From assembly GCA_002708315.1 (NCBI GenBank), contig PANC01000031.1:31479-95478 (forward strand): a DNA stretch of 64,000 nt, in the 5' to 3' direction. Numbering within the stretch: position 1 is the stretch's first letter; each line of letters opens with the position of its first letter. This document shows, piece after piece, positions 9,027 through 17,500 of the stretch. Made by a program: the position numbers and the translations under genes. The stretch comes from Lentimicrobiaceae bacterium. GTDB lineage: Bacteria; Bacteroidota; Bacteroidia; Bacteroidales; F082. The notes under the pieces were generated by a model that was not told the origin of the DNA, did no database searches, and was given only the letters and a program-made list of their open reading frames with translations.

Positions 9027-10166
9027 ATGAGCAATGTCTATATAAATAGAATAGAAAAATATATGCCTAACAATCCTGTGACCAATGATCAAATGGAAAG
9101 CAGATTAGGGTTAATAAATGGAAATGAATCAAAGAGCAAAAGCCTTATACTTAGAAATAATGGGATTAAAACTAGGTATTATGCACTTGATGACAAAGGA
9201 AAAATTACACATACAAATGCCAAACTAGCATCATTGGCAGTGTTAAAGCTTCTAAAAAACAATCTCCAGATTGAAGATATAGAATTACTTACAAGTGGTA
9301 CATCATCACCAGATGCTATACAACCTTCGCATTCGCTTATGGTACATGGTGAATTAGGTGGTAAGCATAACCTTGAAACAATGTCAGCTCAGGGCACATG
9401 CAACGCAGGTATGTTATCTCTAAAATACGCCTATCTGGCCATAAAAGCTGGCGAATCAGAGAATGCCATAAATGTAGCTTCTGAAACATTCTCATCTTGG
9501 ATGTTATCTCAGAATTTTCAATCTGAAGTTGATAAAAGGAAGGAAATCGAAGACAATCCTTACATAGCTTTTGAAAAAGATTTCCTAAGATGGATGCTTT
9601 CAGATGGTGCAGTTGCATCCCTATTAGAAAACAAACCCAATGATGATGGCCTCTCGCTAAAAATAGAATGGATAGATGTAAAGTCATTTGCCAATGAACT
9701 GGATGCATGTATGTATGCTGGATGTGTTAAAAATGAAGATGGAAGCACCACTGGATGGAGGGAACTCAATAATGGCGATCAAATACTGAGTTCTGTTTTT
9801 TCCTTAAAACAGGATGCTAAATTACTTCAGAACAATATAATTGAAAAAGGAAATAAACATTTTAAGGAGATTTTGGAAAAAAGAAACCTTGATGTTGATT
9901 CCATAAACTATTTTCTACCTCATCTATCATCCATGTTTTTTAAGAAAAAAATTATTGATAACCTCAAAGAATACAACATCGATATACCCGAGGAAAAGTG
10001 GTTCCTAAATCTTACTAAAATTGGAAATGTTGGCGCGGCATCTGGAATGCTAATGGTGGAAGAATTATTTAATTCTGGTAAGCTAAAAATTGGTGAGAAG
10101 ATACTTATGATGATTCCTGAAAGTGCAAGATTCTCATACACATATGTGCTGCTTACGGCTGTTTAA
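9027..10166 (+). CDS. darB: DarB, KAS III-like dialkylresorcinol ketosynthase
   Basis: A 379-residue ketoacyl synthase III-type enzyme that in dialkylresorcinol pathways joins two fatty acyl units and cyclises them. The catalytic Cys125 lies in SAQGTCNAG, the His in FLPHLSS and the Asn in TKIGNVGAASG, so the triad is intact. The start at 9027 (MSNVYINRIEKYMP) is chosen over the longer frame from 8952, which would overlap darA in an unrelated sequence. It begins two bases after the darA stop, so the genes are coupled. The remaining cluster genes supply and tailor its acyl-ACP/CoA substrates. Confidence 0.9.
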   Translation: MSNVYINRIEKYMPNNPVTNDQMESRLGLINGNESKSKSLILRNNGIKTRYYALDDKGKITHTNAKLASLAVLKLLKNNLQIEDIELLTSGTSSPDAIQPSHSLMVHGELGGKHNLETMSAQGTCNAGMLSLKYAYLAIKAGESENAINVASETFSSWMLSQNFQSEVDKRKEIEDNPYIAFEKDFLRWMLSDGAVASLLENKPNDDGLSLKIEWIDVKSFANELDACMYAGCVKNEDGSTTGWRELNNGDQILSSVFSLKQDAKLLQNNIIEKGNKHFKEILEKRNLDVDSINYFLPHLSSMFFKKKIIDNLKEYNIDIPEEKWFLNLTKIGNVGAASGMLMVEELFNSGKLKIGEKILMMIPESARFSYTYVLLTAV

Positions 10167-10213
10167 GTCTTACCGTTTATGTTTTTTTTATTTTTGAAAG
10201 TTAAACATTACTT

Positions 10214-10630
10214 ATGCTACCTAAGAAAATTGACATATCCGGATTAATTCCTCAGGATAAACCCATGATAATGTTGGACAAACTGATTAATCACAATAGC
10301 ATGAGTACCACATCTTCGTTAACCATAAGTTCTGATAATATATTTTGTTTCGATGGCCAATTTTCAGAGGTAGGGATTATTGAGAATATAGCGCAGACCG
10401 CAGCCCTAAGGTCTGGATATGAAGCTTATACCCAAGGTAAATGTCCATCTGTTGGATTCATAGGATCAGTAAAAAAACTGAAAATATTTAAGCAGCCAAC
10501 AATAAATAGCACAATTGTCACAAAGGTAGAAGTCGTTACAGAATTAATGTCTGCGATAGTAGTAAAAGGTGAAGTTTATGAGGAAGAGAAACTTATTGCC
10601 GAGGGAGGTCTAAATATTTTTCTACAATAA
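10214..10630 (+). CDS. hotdog-fold (3-hydroxyacyl-ACP dehydratase-like) protein
   Basis: A 138-residue single hotdog domain like the FabA/FabZ-type dehydratases of flexirubin and aryl-polyene clusters. It starts with the substrate-tunnel stretch LIPQDKPMIMLDKLI. The central helix reads GIIENIAQTAALRSGYEAY, where the usual catalytic His is not evident, so it may bind or dehydrate acyl-ACP with a shifted active site. Third gene of the operon, 47 bases after darB. A role in chain dehydration is inferred from context. Confidence 0.7.
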   Translation: MLPKKIDISGLIPQDKPMIMLDKLINHNSMSTTSSLTISSDNIFCFDGQFSEVGIIENIAQTAALRSGYEAYTQGKCPSVGFIGSVKKLKIFKQPTINSTIVTKVEVVTELMSAIVVKGEVYEEEKLIAEGGLNIFLQ

Positions 10631-10637
10631 TACGCCT

Positions 10638-11075
10638 ATGAAATCAAAGGATGTACCACAAGACGATGCAAACATGATGCAGGGAAAGTTTAAAGAACCT
10701 ATTTATTCAGTTGATGAAAAAGGAAATTATACTACTGTAAAATCTGTAGGATGGGATGCAAAGAATGAGGTGATGAAAGATGCATGGGATAATGTAAATA
10801 ACAGAATAGACAAAGCTAAACAAGATGTTTTAAAAGGAAAATCAAGCCCAATTGCCTACTACATAGAAAAAAATATAATGGATGTTGGAATAGTTGCTTC
10901 CTACATGAGGATATGGAAATGGCGGGTTAGAAGACATCTAAAACCGAGTGTTTTCAATAAATTGAGTGATGAAATGATTGATAAATACTGCGAAGTATTT
11001 GGGGTAAAACGGGAGATATTTTTAAATAATGATTTGCTCAATAAGGAAGAAAAACAAATAAATGACAAAGAGTAA
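10638..11075 (+). CDS. unknown small basic protein of the resorcinol cluster
   Basis: A 145-residue soluble protein with no signal peptide or membrane segment; I do not recognise its family with confidence. The middle (about residues 74-125: SPIAYYIEKNIMDVGIVAS, then WKWRVRRHLKPSVF, then LSDEMIDKYCEVFGV) is helical with a basic patch and looks like a helix-turn-helix or small protein-binding domain. It overlaps the next gene by 14 bases, which implies coupled translation. It could be a local regulator or an assembly factor. Confidence 0.6.
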   Translation: MKSKDVPQDDANMMQGKFKEPIYSVDEKGNYTTVKSVGWDAKNEVMKDAWDNVNNRIDKAKQDVLKGKSSPIAYYIEKNIMDVGIVASYMRIWKWRVRRHLKPSVFNKLSDEMIDKYCEVFGVKREIFLNNDLLNKEEKQINDKE

Positions 11076-12090
11076 CAAAAAAAATAACATCACTTTTGAG
11101 CACAAGCAATCTGCACATTGTGAGAATGGAGTTGTTTCAAATCTACTTAATTTTTATGGCATTAAATTAAGTGAGCCAATGGTATTTGGGATTGGTTCAG
11201 GGTTATTTTTTTCTCATATGCCATTTTTAAAAGTTGGAGGCATTCCTGTTACTTCATTTCGACCTTTACCTGGTATGATATTTAAACGTTTGTCAAAACG
11301 ATTGGGAATTAAATTTGAAAAGCATCGCTATTCCAATCCGCATAAATCTATGGAAGCCCTAGATAAAAATTTGCAGAACGGCATCCCAACAGGAATGCTT
11401 GTTGGAGTATATCATTTAACCTACTTCCCAGATCCTTATCGTTTTCACTTCAATGCACACAACATAATTGTTTTTGAAAAAAAAGATAATACATATGTCA
11501 TAAGTGATCCTATCATGGAAGGCTATGAATCTCTATCCTATAATGAGCTTCTTAAAGTAAGATATGCAAGAGGTTTATTTGCGCCCAAAGGCCATATGTA
11601 TTGGCCAAAATCTGTACCCAAGGAGATTGATTTAAAATCTGCAATAAAAAAGGGTATTGCCCATACTTGTAAAGATATGCTCACAATACCAATTCCTATG
11701 TTTGGAGTTAAAGGAATTAGGTATTTAGCAAAAAAAGTAAGATCCTATCCAAAAAAACTAAGTTCACGCAGAGCAGCATCCTATACAGGTCAAATTGTAA
11801 GAGCACAAGAGGAAATAGGAACAGGTGGTGCAGGATTCAGATATATGTACTCAGCATTTATTCAGGAAGCAGCAGAAATAATGAAAAATGAAAAATTGCT
11901 AGAGCTATCATTCGAATTAACCAGTATTGGAGATCTATGGAGAGAGTTTGCAATAATTACAGGCAGAATTATTAAGAATAGAAATACAATAGACGAAAGC
12001 TATGATAAGGCTGCTGACCTTTTATTAGTTATAGCAGATAAGGAAGAAATCTTCTTTAAAGAACTCAATAAATTAAATAAAAGTTTATGA
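11062..12090 (+). CDS. BtrH N-terminal domain protein (acyl-transfer type)
   Basis: A 342-residue cytosolic protein. The N-terminal part has a papain-like fold signature as in BtrH: HCENGVVSNLLNFYG (candidate nucleophile Cys), later FHFNAHNIIVFE with the candidate His, and SDPIMEGYESLSY. The C-terminal half is helical (DUF4872-like). BtrH, in butirosin biosynthesis, moves an amino-acyl side chain from a carrier protein to an aminoglycoside, so an acyl or peptidyl transfer from the cluster ACP is plausible here. It overlaps the ABC ATPase gene by four bases, placing it in the same operon as the exporter. Confidence 0.75.
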   Translation: MTKSNKKNNITFEHKQSAHCENGVVSNLLNFYGIKLSEPMVFGIGSGLFFSHMPFLKVGGIPVTSFRPLPGMIFKRLSKRLGIKFEKHRYSNPHKSMEALDKNLQNGIPTGMLVGVYHLTYFPDPYRFHFNAHNIIVFEKKDNTYVISDPIMEGYESLSYNELLKVRYARGLFAPKGHMYWPKSVPKEIDLKSAIKKGIAHTCKDMLTIPIPMFGVKGIRYLAKKVRSYPKKLSSRRAASYTGQIVRAQEEIGTGGAGFRYMYSAFIQEAAEIMKNEKLLELSFELTSIGDLWREFAIITGRIIKNRNTIDESYDKAADLLLVIADKEEIFFKELNKLNKSL

Positions 12091-12833
12091 GTCCCTCATT
12101 AAATATTTTATCACTAACAAAAGTATATCCCAATACAAGTATTGCTGCTGTAGATAATATTGATCTACAAATTAACAAAGGCGAGTTCTTTGGTTTACTT
12201 GGTCCCAATGGTGCTGGTAAAACCACAACAATATCCATGCTTTGCAGTCTTCTAGAACCAACAAGTGGTAACATATCAATAGGTGGTTTAGAAATAAGTG
12301 GAAACATAGATAAGGTTAGAAAATTGATTGGAGTTGTACCACAGGATATTGCATTATTTCCGCAACTTACAGCAACCGAAAACCTTAAGTTCTTTGGTAG
12401 AATGTATGGTATGAGGGCCTCCATTCTCAATAATAGAATTGATGAATTACTTGATATATTTGGTCTCAAGCAAAAGAAAAATCAACTTGTCGAAACATAC
12501 TCAGGAGGAATGAAACGTCGTTTAAATCTGATTGCCGGAATATTACATACACCTGATATTTTGTTTCTTGATGAACCCACTGTTGGCATTGATGTGCAGT
12601 CGAGAAATGTAATAATGGAGTACCTAACAAGTTTAAAGAATGATGGGATGACATTAGTGTATACATCTCATCATATGGAGGAAGCAGAAAAATTTTGTTC
12701 GAGCATTGCCATAATAGATATGGGGAAAATAATATGCATAGGGAATCCAAAAAAGTTAATAAACGAACATATTAATTGCTCATCTCTAGAAGATATATTT
12801 TTAGAAAAAACAGGGAAACGTTTAAGGGATTAG
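12087..12833 (+). CDS. ABC transporter ATP-binding protein
   Basis: A 248-residue ABC-2 type ATPase with Walker A GPNGAGKTT, Q-loop VVPQDIALFP, signature TYSGGMKRRLN, Walker B ILFLDEPTVGID and switch His in YTSHHMEEAE. With the permease directly downstream (8-base gap) it forms an exporter of the type found in flexirubin/resorcinol clusters, where it may move the finished lipid or a precursor across the inner membrane. ATGA overlap with the BtrH-like gene. Confidence 0.92.
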   Translation: MSPSLNILSLTKVYPNTSIAAVDNIDLQINKGEFFGLLGPNGAGKTTTISMLCSLLEPTSGNISIGGLEISGNIDKVRKLIGVVPQDIALFPQLTATENLKFFGRMYGMRASILNNRIDELLDIFGLKQKKNQLVETYSGGMKRRLNLIAGILHTPDILFLDEPTVGIDVQSRNVIMEYLTSLKNDGMTLVYTSHHMEEAEKFCSSIAIIDMGKIICIGNPKKLINEHINCSSLEDIFLEKTGKRLRD

Positions 12834-12841
12834 ATAATAAA

Positions 12842-14122
12842 ATGATGAGAAAATATTTTGCAACAACAGTAAAGGATATCAAGTTACTTCTGCGCGACAT
12901 AGCAGGGCTTGCAATGCTTTTTGGTATGCCTATTATATTAATTATCATAATGACTCTGTTGCAAGACTCTACATTCAAAGCCATAAAAGAAAAAAAATTA
13001 CCAATACTTATTCTGGATCTAGATAATGATACATTTGGCTTAAACATTGTTGATGGGTTAAATAAATCAAAGTTTTTTGAGGTCCATGAACAATTTGAAA
13101 ATGCTGACATCAATTACCTCAAGGATCGCGTTATGAGGGGTGAGTTTCAAATTGGAGTTGTTATTAATAAACATTCTTCAGATAAAATGCGAAATAATAT
13201 TAGATATAATATAGTAAGCATTCTACCACCTGAAGACTCGCTTATTTTCAATAAAATTCCTCATAAAAGTACCCCTGCTAAAGTTGATATATATTTCGAT
13301 CCCATAACTAAGAATTCATTTAAACAATCAATATCCAGTGCAATTAACCAATTCTCTTCAGGAGTTGAAGCAAAAATGATATTTGATATTTATTCTGCTC
13401 TTTTTGAAGATCTTCTAGGAATGGAACTTCGCAATACCAATCAATTTTCTAAAGTTATAGATATAGATACTAAAAATGCCGGTGATAATGAAGAATATAT
13501 ACCAAATTCTGTTCAACATAATGTGCCTGCATGGACAATATTTGCGATGTTTTTCATAGTAATACCTCTTGCGGGTAATATTATTAAGGAGAGAGAAAGT
13601 GGAGTCTCAAAAAGGCTTAGAATCATATCAGGATCTAATCTACCTATATTGATAGGAAAGGTAACAACCTATTTTATGATAGGCATAATTCAAGCAATTA
13701 CCATGATAGCTGTGGGGGTATTAATACTTCCCATATTTGGACTTCCGGAGCTTTTAATATCAGGAAGCATTATTTCATTATTAATAATGACCGCAGCGGT
13801 TGCTCTTGCAGCATCAGGATATGGTGTTCTAATAGGAACAATTTCAACTTCTCAAGAGCAAAGTTCAATTTTTGGTTCAATCTCTGTTGTAATACTAGCT
13901 GCAATTGGAGGAATATGGGTGCCTGTATTTATGATGTCCGGTTTTATGCAAACAATAAGTCAGCTTTCTCCACTTAATTGGGCGCTAAATGGGTATTACG
14001 ATATATTTTTAAGAGATGCTGGTTTTATTGAGATATTAAAATACGTTTTATACCTGTTGATATTCTTCTTACTTTGCCTAACAGTTTCTTGGTATTATCG
14101 CAATAAACGTACAACCTTATAA
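12842..14122 (+). CDS. ABC-2 type transporter permease
   Basis: About 426 residues: one N-terminal transmembrane segment (residues ~20-40), a large extracytoplasmic domain of about 190 residues, then five or more C-terminal membrane helices with the ABC-2 signature region (NIIKERESGVSKRLRI just before the helices). This is the membrane partner of the upstream ATPase. The ATG pair at 12842/12845 is chosen as start, because the longer frame from 12776 overlaps the ATPase gene. Topology fits lipid or pigment export rather than import. Substrate unknown. Confidence 0.88.
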   Translation: MMRKYFATTVKDIKLLLRDIAGLAMLFGMPIILIIIMTLLQDSTFKAIKEKKLPILILDLDNDTFGLNIVDGLNKSKFFEVHEQFENADINYLKDRVMRGEFQIGVVINKHSSDKMRNNIRYNIVSILPPEDSLIFNKIPHKSTPAKVDIYFDPITKNSFKQSISSAINQFSSGVEAKMIFDIYSALFEDLLGMELRNTNQFSKVIDIDTKNAGDNEEYIPNSVQHNVPAWTIFAMFFIVIPLAGNIIKERESGVSKRLRIISGSNLPILIGKVTTYFMIGIIQAITMIAVGVLILPIFGLPELLISGSIISLLIMTAAVALAASGYGVLIGTISTSQEQSSIFGSISVVILAAIGGIWVPVFMMSGFMQTISQLSPLNWALNGYYDIFLRDAGFIEILKYVLYLLIFFLLCLTVSWYYRNKRTTL

Positions 14123-14132
14123 ACAATTTATA

Positions 14133-14897
14133 ATGACCAACCTTACTAAACTTTATGAAAACATTCAAGAAGTAGCAGGTCTGCTAAATTCTAGAGGTTG
14201 GGCAGAGTCTAATGCTGGAAATTTATCCATAAGAATAGATGACTTTAGATCAGAAGGAGTTCCCCATGAATCAAATGCGCTGCCAGAAGCATTTCCCCAC
14301 ATTGCTAATTCAACAATTTTAGTAACGGGAAAGGGAAAAAGAATGAGAGAGGTAAGTAAATCTCTAAAAAATAGCTCCGTTATTTTAAAAATTAACTCAA
14401 ATGGTGATTCATTTTCATTCCTTTCCGATACAGATATTTTACCCACCTCAGAATTGTATACTCATCTTGCCATTCATAATATGATAGCAAAAAGAGGAAC
14501 GGGGGAGAGAGCTGTTCTTCATTCCCATGTTACGGAATTAATAGCAATAACACACTTCAATGCATACTGCAATGAAGAAATACTTAATGATTTACTTTGG
14601 AAAATGCATCCAGAAACGGTTGTATTTTTACCAAAGGGTATTGGTTTGGTACCATTTGAAATACCTGGAACCGTTAACATAGCGAGAGCAACATTAATTG
14701 CTCTAAAAGATCATCCAATCGCTTTGTGGGAAAAGCATGGTGTTTTCGCCATTGAAGAAGATATTCAAAAGTGTTATGACCTGATTGAGATAGCTGCAAA
14801 AGCTGTAAAAATATTTCTTATGTGCAAAAATTCAGGTATTGAACCAGCAGGGCTCAATAAAAAGCAACTTGATGAACTTAGAAAGATTAAATTCTAA
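14133..14897 (+). CDS. class II aldolase (rhamnulose-1-phosphate aldolase-like)
   Basis: A 254-residue zinc-dependent class II aldolase/adducin-family enzyme. RGWAESNAGNLSIR near residue 24 is the phosphate/substrate loop, PTSELYTHL holds the acidic catalytic residue, HSHVTEL gives two metal-binding His and EKHG a third. The overall pattern is closest to RhaD. No rhamnose genes are near; it is the last gene of the darA-led unit, 10 bases after the permease. It may make or cleave a small hydroxy-carbonyl building block for the lipid, but that is inference. Confidence 0.8.
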   Translation: MTNLTKLYENIQEVAGLLNSRGWAESNAGNLSIRIDDFRSEGVPHESNALPEAFPHIANSTILVTGKGKRMREVSKSLKNSSVILKINSNGDSFSFLSDTDILPTSELYTHLAIHNMIAKRGTGERAVLHSHVTELIAITHFNAYCNEEILNDLLWKMHPETVVFLPKGIGLVPFEIPGTVNIARATLIALKDHPIALWEKHGVFAIEEDIQKCYDLIEIAAKAVKIFLMCKNSGIEPAGLNKKQLDELRKIKF

Positions 14898-14923
14898 GGG
14901 ACCATAAGTATTTATAACTAACT

Positions 14924-14953
14924 TTTGCAATACAATCCTAACCATTAAATTTG
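14924..14953 (+). promoter_or_regulatory. promoter, TTTG-N18-TAAATTTG
   Basis: TTTG at 14924-14927 and TAAATTTG at 14946-14953, 18 bases apart, match both parts of the Bacteroidota sigma-A promoter. It lies about 70 bases before the thioesterase gene. A second -7 match, TATTTTTG, is at 15000-15007. The cluster therefore probably has a second transcription unit starting here. Confidence 0.6.
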
Positions 14954-15024
14954 ATTATAAATAACATATTTAATTCGTCGCAGATCAATGTCAATTACAT
15001 ATTTTTGTGTTAATATTATAATTT

Positions 15025-15450
15025 ATGGGTAAAGTATTAAAAGATATAGCTGAAGTAAAGGTAAGATTTGGAGAAGTTGATTCAATGGGAATTGTGTGGC
15101 ATGGAAACTATGTTAAATATATAGAAGAAGGTCGAGAATCTTTTGGCAGAAATTATGGTATCTCATACCTAGATATATATTCAAATAATGTAATGGCTCC
15201 TGTTGTGAATATGAATATCGACTTCAAGAAACAAGTTAGATATGGAGATACATTAATTGTTGAAACAGAGTTTGTAAATACACCATCTGCAAAAATAATA
15301 TTTGACTTCAGAGTATATAGAAAATCTGACAATGAACTTGTTGCAACTGCTCAAAGCACGCAAGTATTCATAGATATGGATCATGAAATGTTATTATATC
15401 CGCCTGATTTTGCCATTGCATGGAAAAGGAAATTTGGACTCATTGAATAA
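15025..15450 (+). CDS. acyl-CoA/ACP thioesterase, 4HBT family
   Basis: A 141-residue single hotdog domain of the 4-hydroxybenzoyl-CoA thioesterase family. The N-terminal motif VRFGEVDSMGIVWHGNYVKYIEEGRE contains the catalytic Asp and the substrate-binding loop, broken here only by normal substitutions. It would release or trim acyl thioesters for resorcinol assembly. First gene of the second unit in the cluster, 6 bases before the ketosynthase. Confidence 0.87.
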   Translation: MGKVLKDIAEVKVRFGEVDSMGIVWHGNYVKYIEEGRESFGRNYGISYLDIYSNNVMAPVVNMNIDFKKQVRYGDTLIVETEFVNTPSAKIIFDFRVYRKSDNELVATAQSTQVFIDMDHEMLLYPPDFAIAWKRKFGLIE

Positions 15451-15456
15451 ACACTT

Positions 15457-16620
15457 ATGGTATTCTTTGTAGCAGATAATATAGTTTCTTCATTAGGCAT
15501 GTCCACAAAACAAAATTTTATCTCTTTGTTAAATGGCAATACTGGGATATCATTGGTTGAAAACAAGGCTATATACAATGAACCATTTCAGGCTTCAATG
15601 ATAAATGACAAAAAATTAGAAAAGTATTATAATATTATCTCAACAAAGTATCCACATTCTGTCAGCAAACACACTAGATTAGAAAAAATGCTCATTGTTT
15701 CTGTTGATGAGGCATTGAGTAAATCTAATATTGATATAACCTCCAATAAAACGGGCATAGTTTTATCTACTACCAAGGGTAATATAAATTTACTTGAACC
15801 AAATCAGAAAAACAGATTCCCTGCCAACAGAATTAGTCTATGGAAACTTGGAGATGTTATAAGAAAGTTCTTTGGAAATCCAAATATGACAATTGTAATA
15901 TCTAATGCTTGTATTAGTGGCGTTTTAGCAATAAACAAAGCTGCAATGATGATACAATCTAAAAAATTTGATAATGTAGTTGTTACTGGTGCTGATATGG
16001 TAAGTAGATTTGTTGTGAGCGGTTTCATGTCATTTTTATCGCTGAGTTCTGAACCTTGCAGGCCATTTGACAAAGACAGAAACGGCCTTTCACTAGGTGA
16101 AGCAGCTTCAACTATTATACTAAGTAGTAATCCAAATGGCAATAGCCTAATACATAGAGGTGGTGGAAGTGCAAATGACGCAAATCACATATCAGGGCCA
16201 TCAAGAACCGGAGAAGGTTCATTCATTGCAATTAACAAAGCATTAATTGAAGCTGATATATCATCATCCGAAATAGATCATATCTCCAGCCACGGCACTG
16301 CAACGCCATATAATGATGAAATGGAAAGTATTGCCATTGATAGGCATAAACTAAATAAAGTTCCTATAAATAGTATAAAAGGTTATCTTGGACATACTCT
16401 TGGTGCAGCAGGATTGGTTGAAACCTCAATTTTGTTAGAAGAAATGAGGATGAACACTCTAATTAAGTCTGCTGGATTTGAAAAACTAGGCGTTAGTAAA
16501 GACATTTCTATTATTACTCAAAACCAGGAAACAGAAATAACAACTTGTTTAAAAATGGCTTCAGGGTTTGGTGGCAGCAATGCCTCATTGATAATTTCAA
16601 AAGTAGTTAATGATGAATAA
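15457..16620 (+). CDS. beta-ketoacyl-ACP synthase (KAS I/II type)
   Basis: A 387-residue condensing enzyme with intact catalytic residues: Cys152 in SNACISG, His279 in SSHGTATPYND and His313 in KGYLGHTLGAAG. It elongates acyl-ACP by Claisen condensation with malonyl-ACP. The next gene overlaps it by 11 bases and encodes a half-length, catalytically empty relative, so the two may form an unequal pair. Start at the ATG 6 bases after the thioesterase stop. Confidence 0.9.
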   Translation: MVFFVADNIVSSLGMSTKQNFISLLNGNTGISLVENKAIYNEPFQASMINDKKLEKYYNIISTKYPHSVSKHTRLEKMLIVSVDEALSKSNIDITSNKTGIVLSTTKGNINLLEPNQKNRFPANRISLWKLGDVIRKFFGNPNMTIVISNACISGVLAINKAAMMIQSKKFDNVVVTGADMVSRFVVSGFMSFLSLSSEPCRPFDKDRNGLSLGEAASTIILSSNPNGNSLIHRGGGSANDANHISGPSRTGEGSFIAINKALIEADISSSEIDHISSHGTATPYNDEMESIAIDRHKLNKVPINSIKGYLGHTLGAAGLVETSILLEEMRMNTLIKSAGFEKLGVSKDISIITQNQETEITTCLKMASGFGGSNASLIISKVVNDE

Positions 16621-17239
16621 CTCATTAAAAATATCAAAATACTGCCATATCACTTCTGATAGGGTATTGGTTAATGGAAAACCTTTTATTGAAAACATCA
16701 ATGGGTTAGGCCCTAAATCATTTATAAAACATATTTACAAATCCATCGAAATAGATTATTCCAAGTTCTTCAAGATGGATGAAATAAGTAAGCTTGGATT
16801 TTTAGCATCCGAGATTTTACTTAAAAATATCAACCTATCTACATATAATTCTGAAGATATTTCCATTGTATTATCTAATTCAGACTCAACAATAACTACT
16901 GATTATAATCATCAAAGTACAATAAATGATTATAAAAATTTCTTTCCAAGCCCATCTATTTTTGTATATACACTGCCAAATATAATGATAGGTGAGATAT
17001 CAATCCGTAATGGTATAAAAGGAGAAAATAGTTTTTTTATTGTTGAAAAATTTACTGCAGAAATAGTTGTTGATCATATCAATAGTTTATTTTTGACAGG
17101 AAAAGCAGAAATAGGTATTGGAGGATGGGTAAATTTCAATCAGGAAAGATATGAAGCATTTCTTTATTTAGCTTCTAAAAATGGAGACGTTAACCATACC
17201 GCCGGTGAAGTAAATAAGTTATTTAACCTAATCACTTAA
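16610..17239 (+). CDS. half-length, inactive ketosynthase-like protein
   Basis: A 209-residue protein resembling only the N-terminal lobe of a ketoacyl synthase. The stretch FPSPSIFVYTLPNIMIGEISI matches the KAS dimer-interface region. Where an active KAS carries its catalytic Cys, this protein reads GENSFFIVEKF, and the two catalytic His regions are absent. Similar short proteins sit in flexirubin-type clusters. A structural or chain-length-setting partner for the upstream KAS is likely. ATG at 16610 or 16613; both overlap the KAS stop. Confidence 0.65.
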   Translation: MMNNSLKISKYCHITSDRVLVNGKPFIENINGLGPKSFIKHIYKSIEIDYSKFFKMDEISKLGFLASEILLKNINLSTYNSEDISIVLSNSDSTITTDYNHQSTINDYKNFFPSPSIFVYTLPNIMIGEISIRNGIKGENSFFIVEKFTAEIVVDHINSLFLTGKAEIGIGGWVNFNQERYEAFLYLASKNGDVNHTAGEVNKLFNLIT

Positions 17240-17246
17240 TTATCAA

Positions 17247-17498
17247 ATGGAAGAATTGATAGAAAAATTGAAACTTCAAATTATTGAACAGTTAAACCTT
17301 GAAGACATTGAGCCAGAAGATATTAATGCTGATGAGCCATTATTTGGAACCGGTATGGGCTTAGATTCTATAGATGCTCTTGAGTTAATAGTATTACTTG
17401 AGAAAGACTACGGTATAAAAATACAAAACCCAAAAGATGGTCAGAAGGTTTTTCACTCTCTAAAGACTATGGCAGAATTTATTCAGGAGAATCAATAA
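17247..17498 (+). CDS. acyl carrier protein
   Basis: An 83-residue acidic acyl carrier protein. Ser41 in GLDSIDALEL is the 4'-phosphopantetheine attachment site. It sits between ketosynthase-related genes and would carry the growing chain for the whole cluster (the DarC role in other dialkylresorcinol clusters). Gap to the next gene is two bases. Confidence 0.93.
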   Translation: MEELIEKLKLQIIEQLNLEDIEPEDINADEPLFGTGMGLDSIDALELIVLLEKDYGIKIQNPKDGQKVFHSLKTMAEFIQENQ

Positions 17499-17500
17499 CG

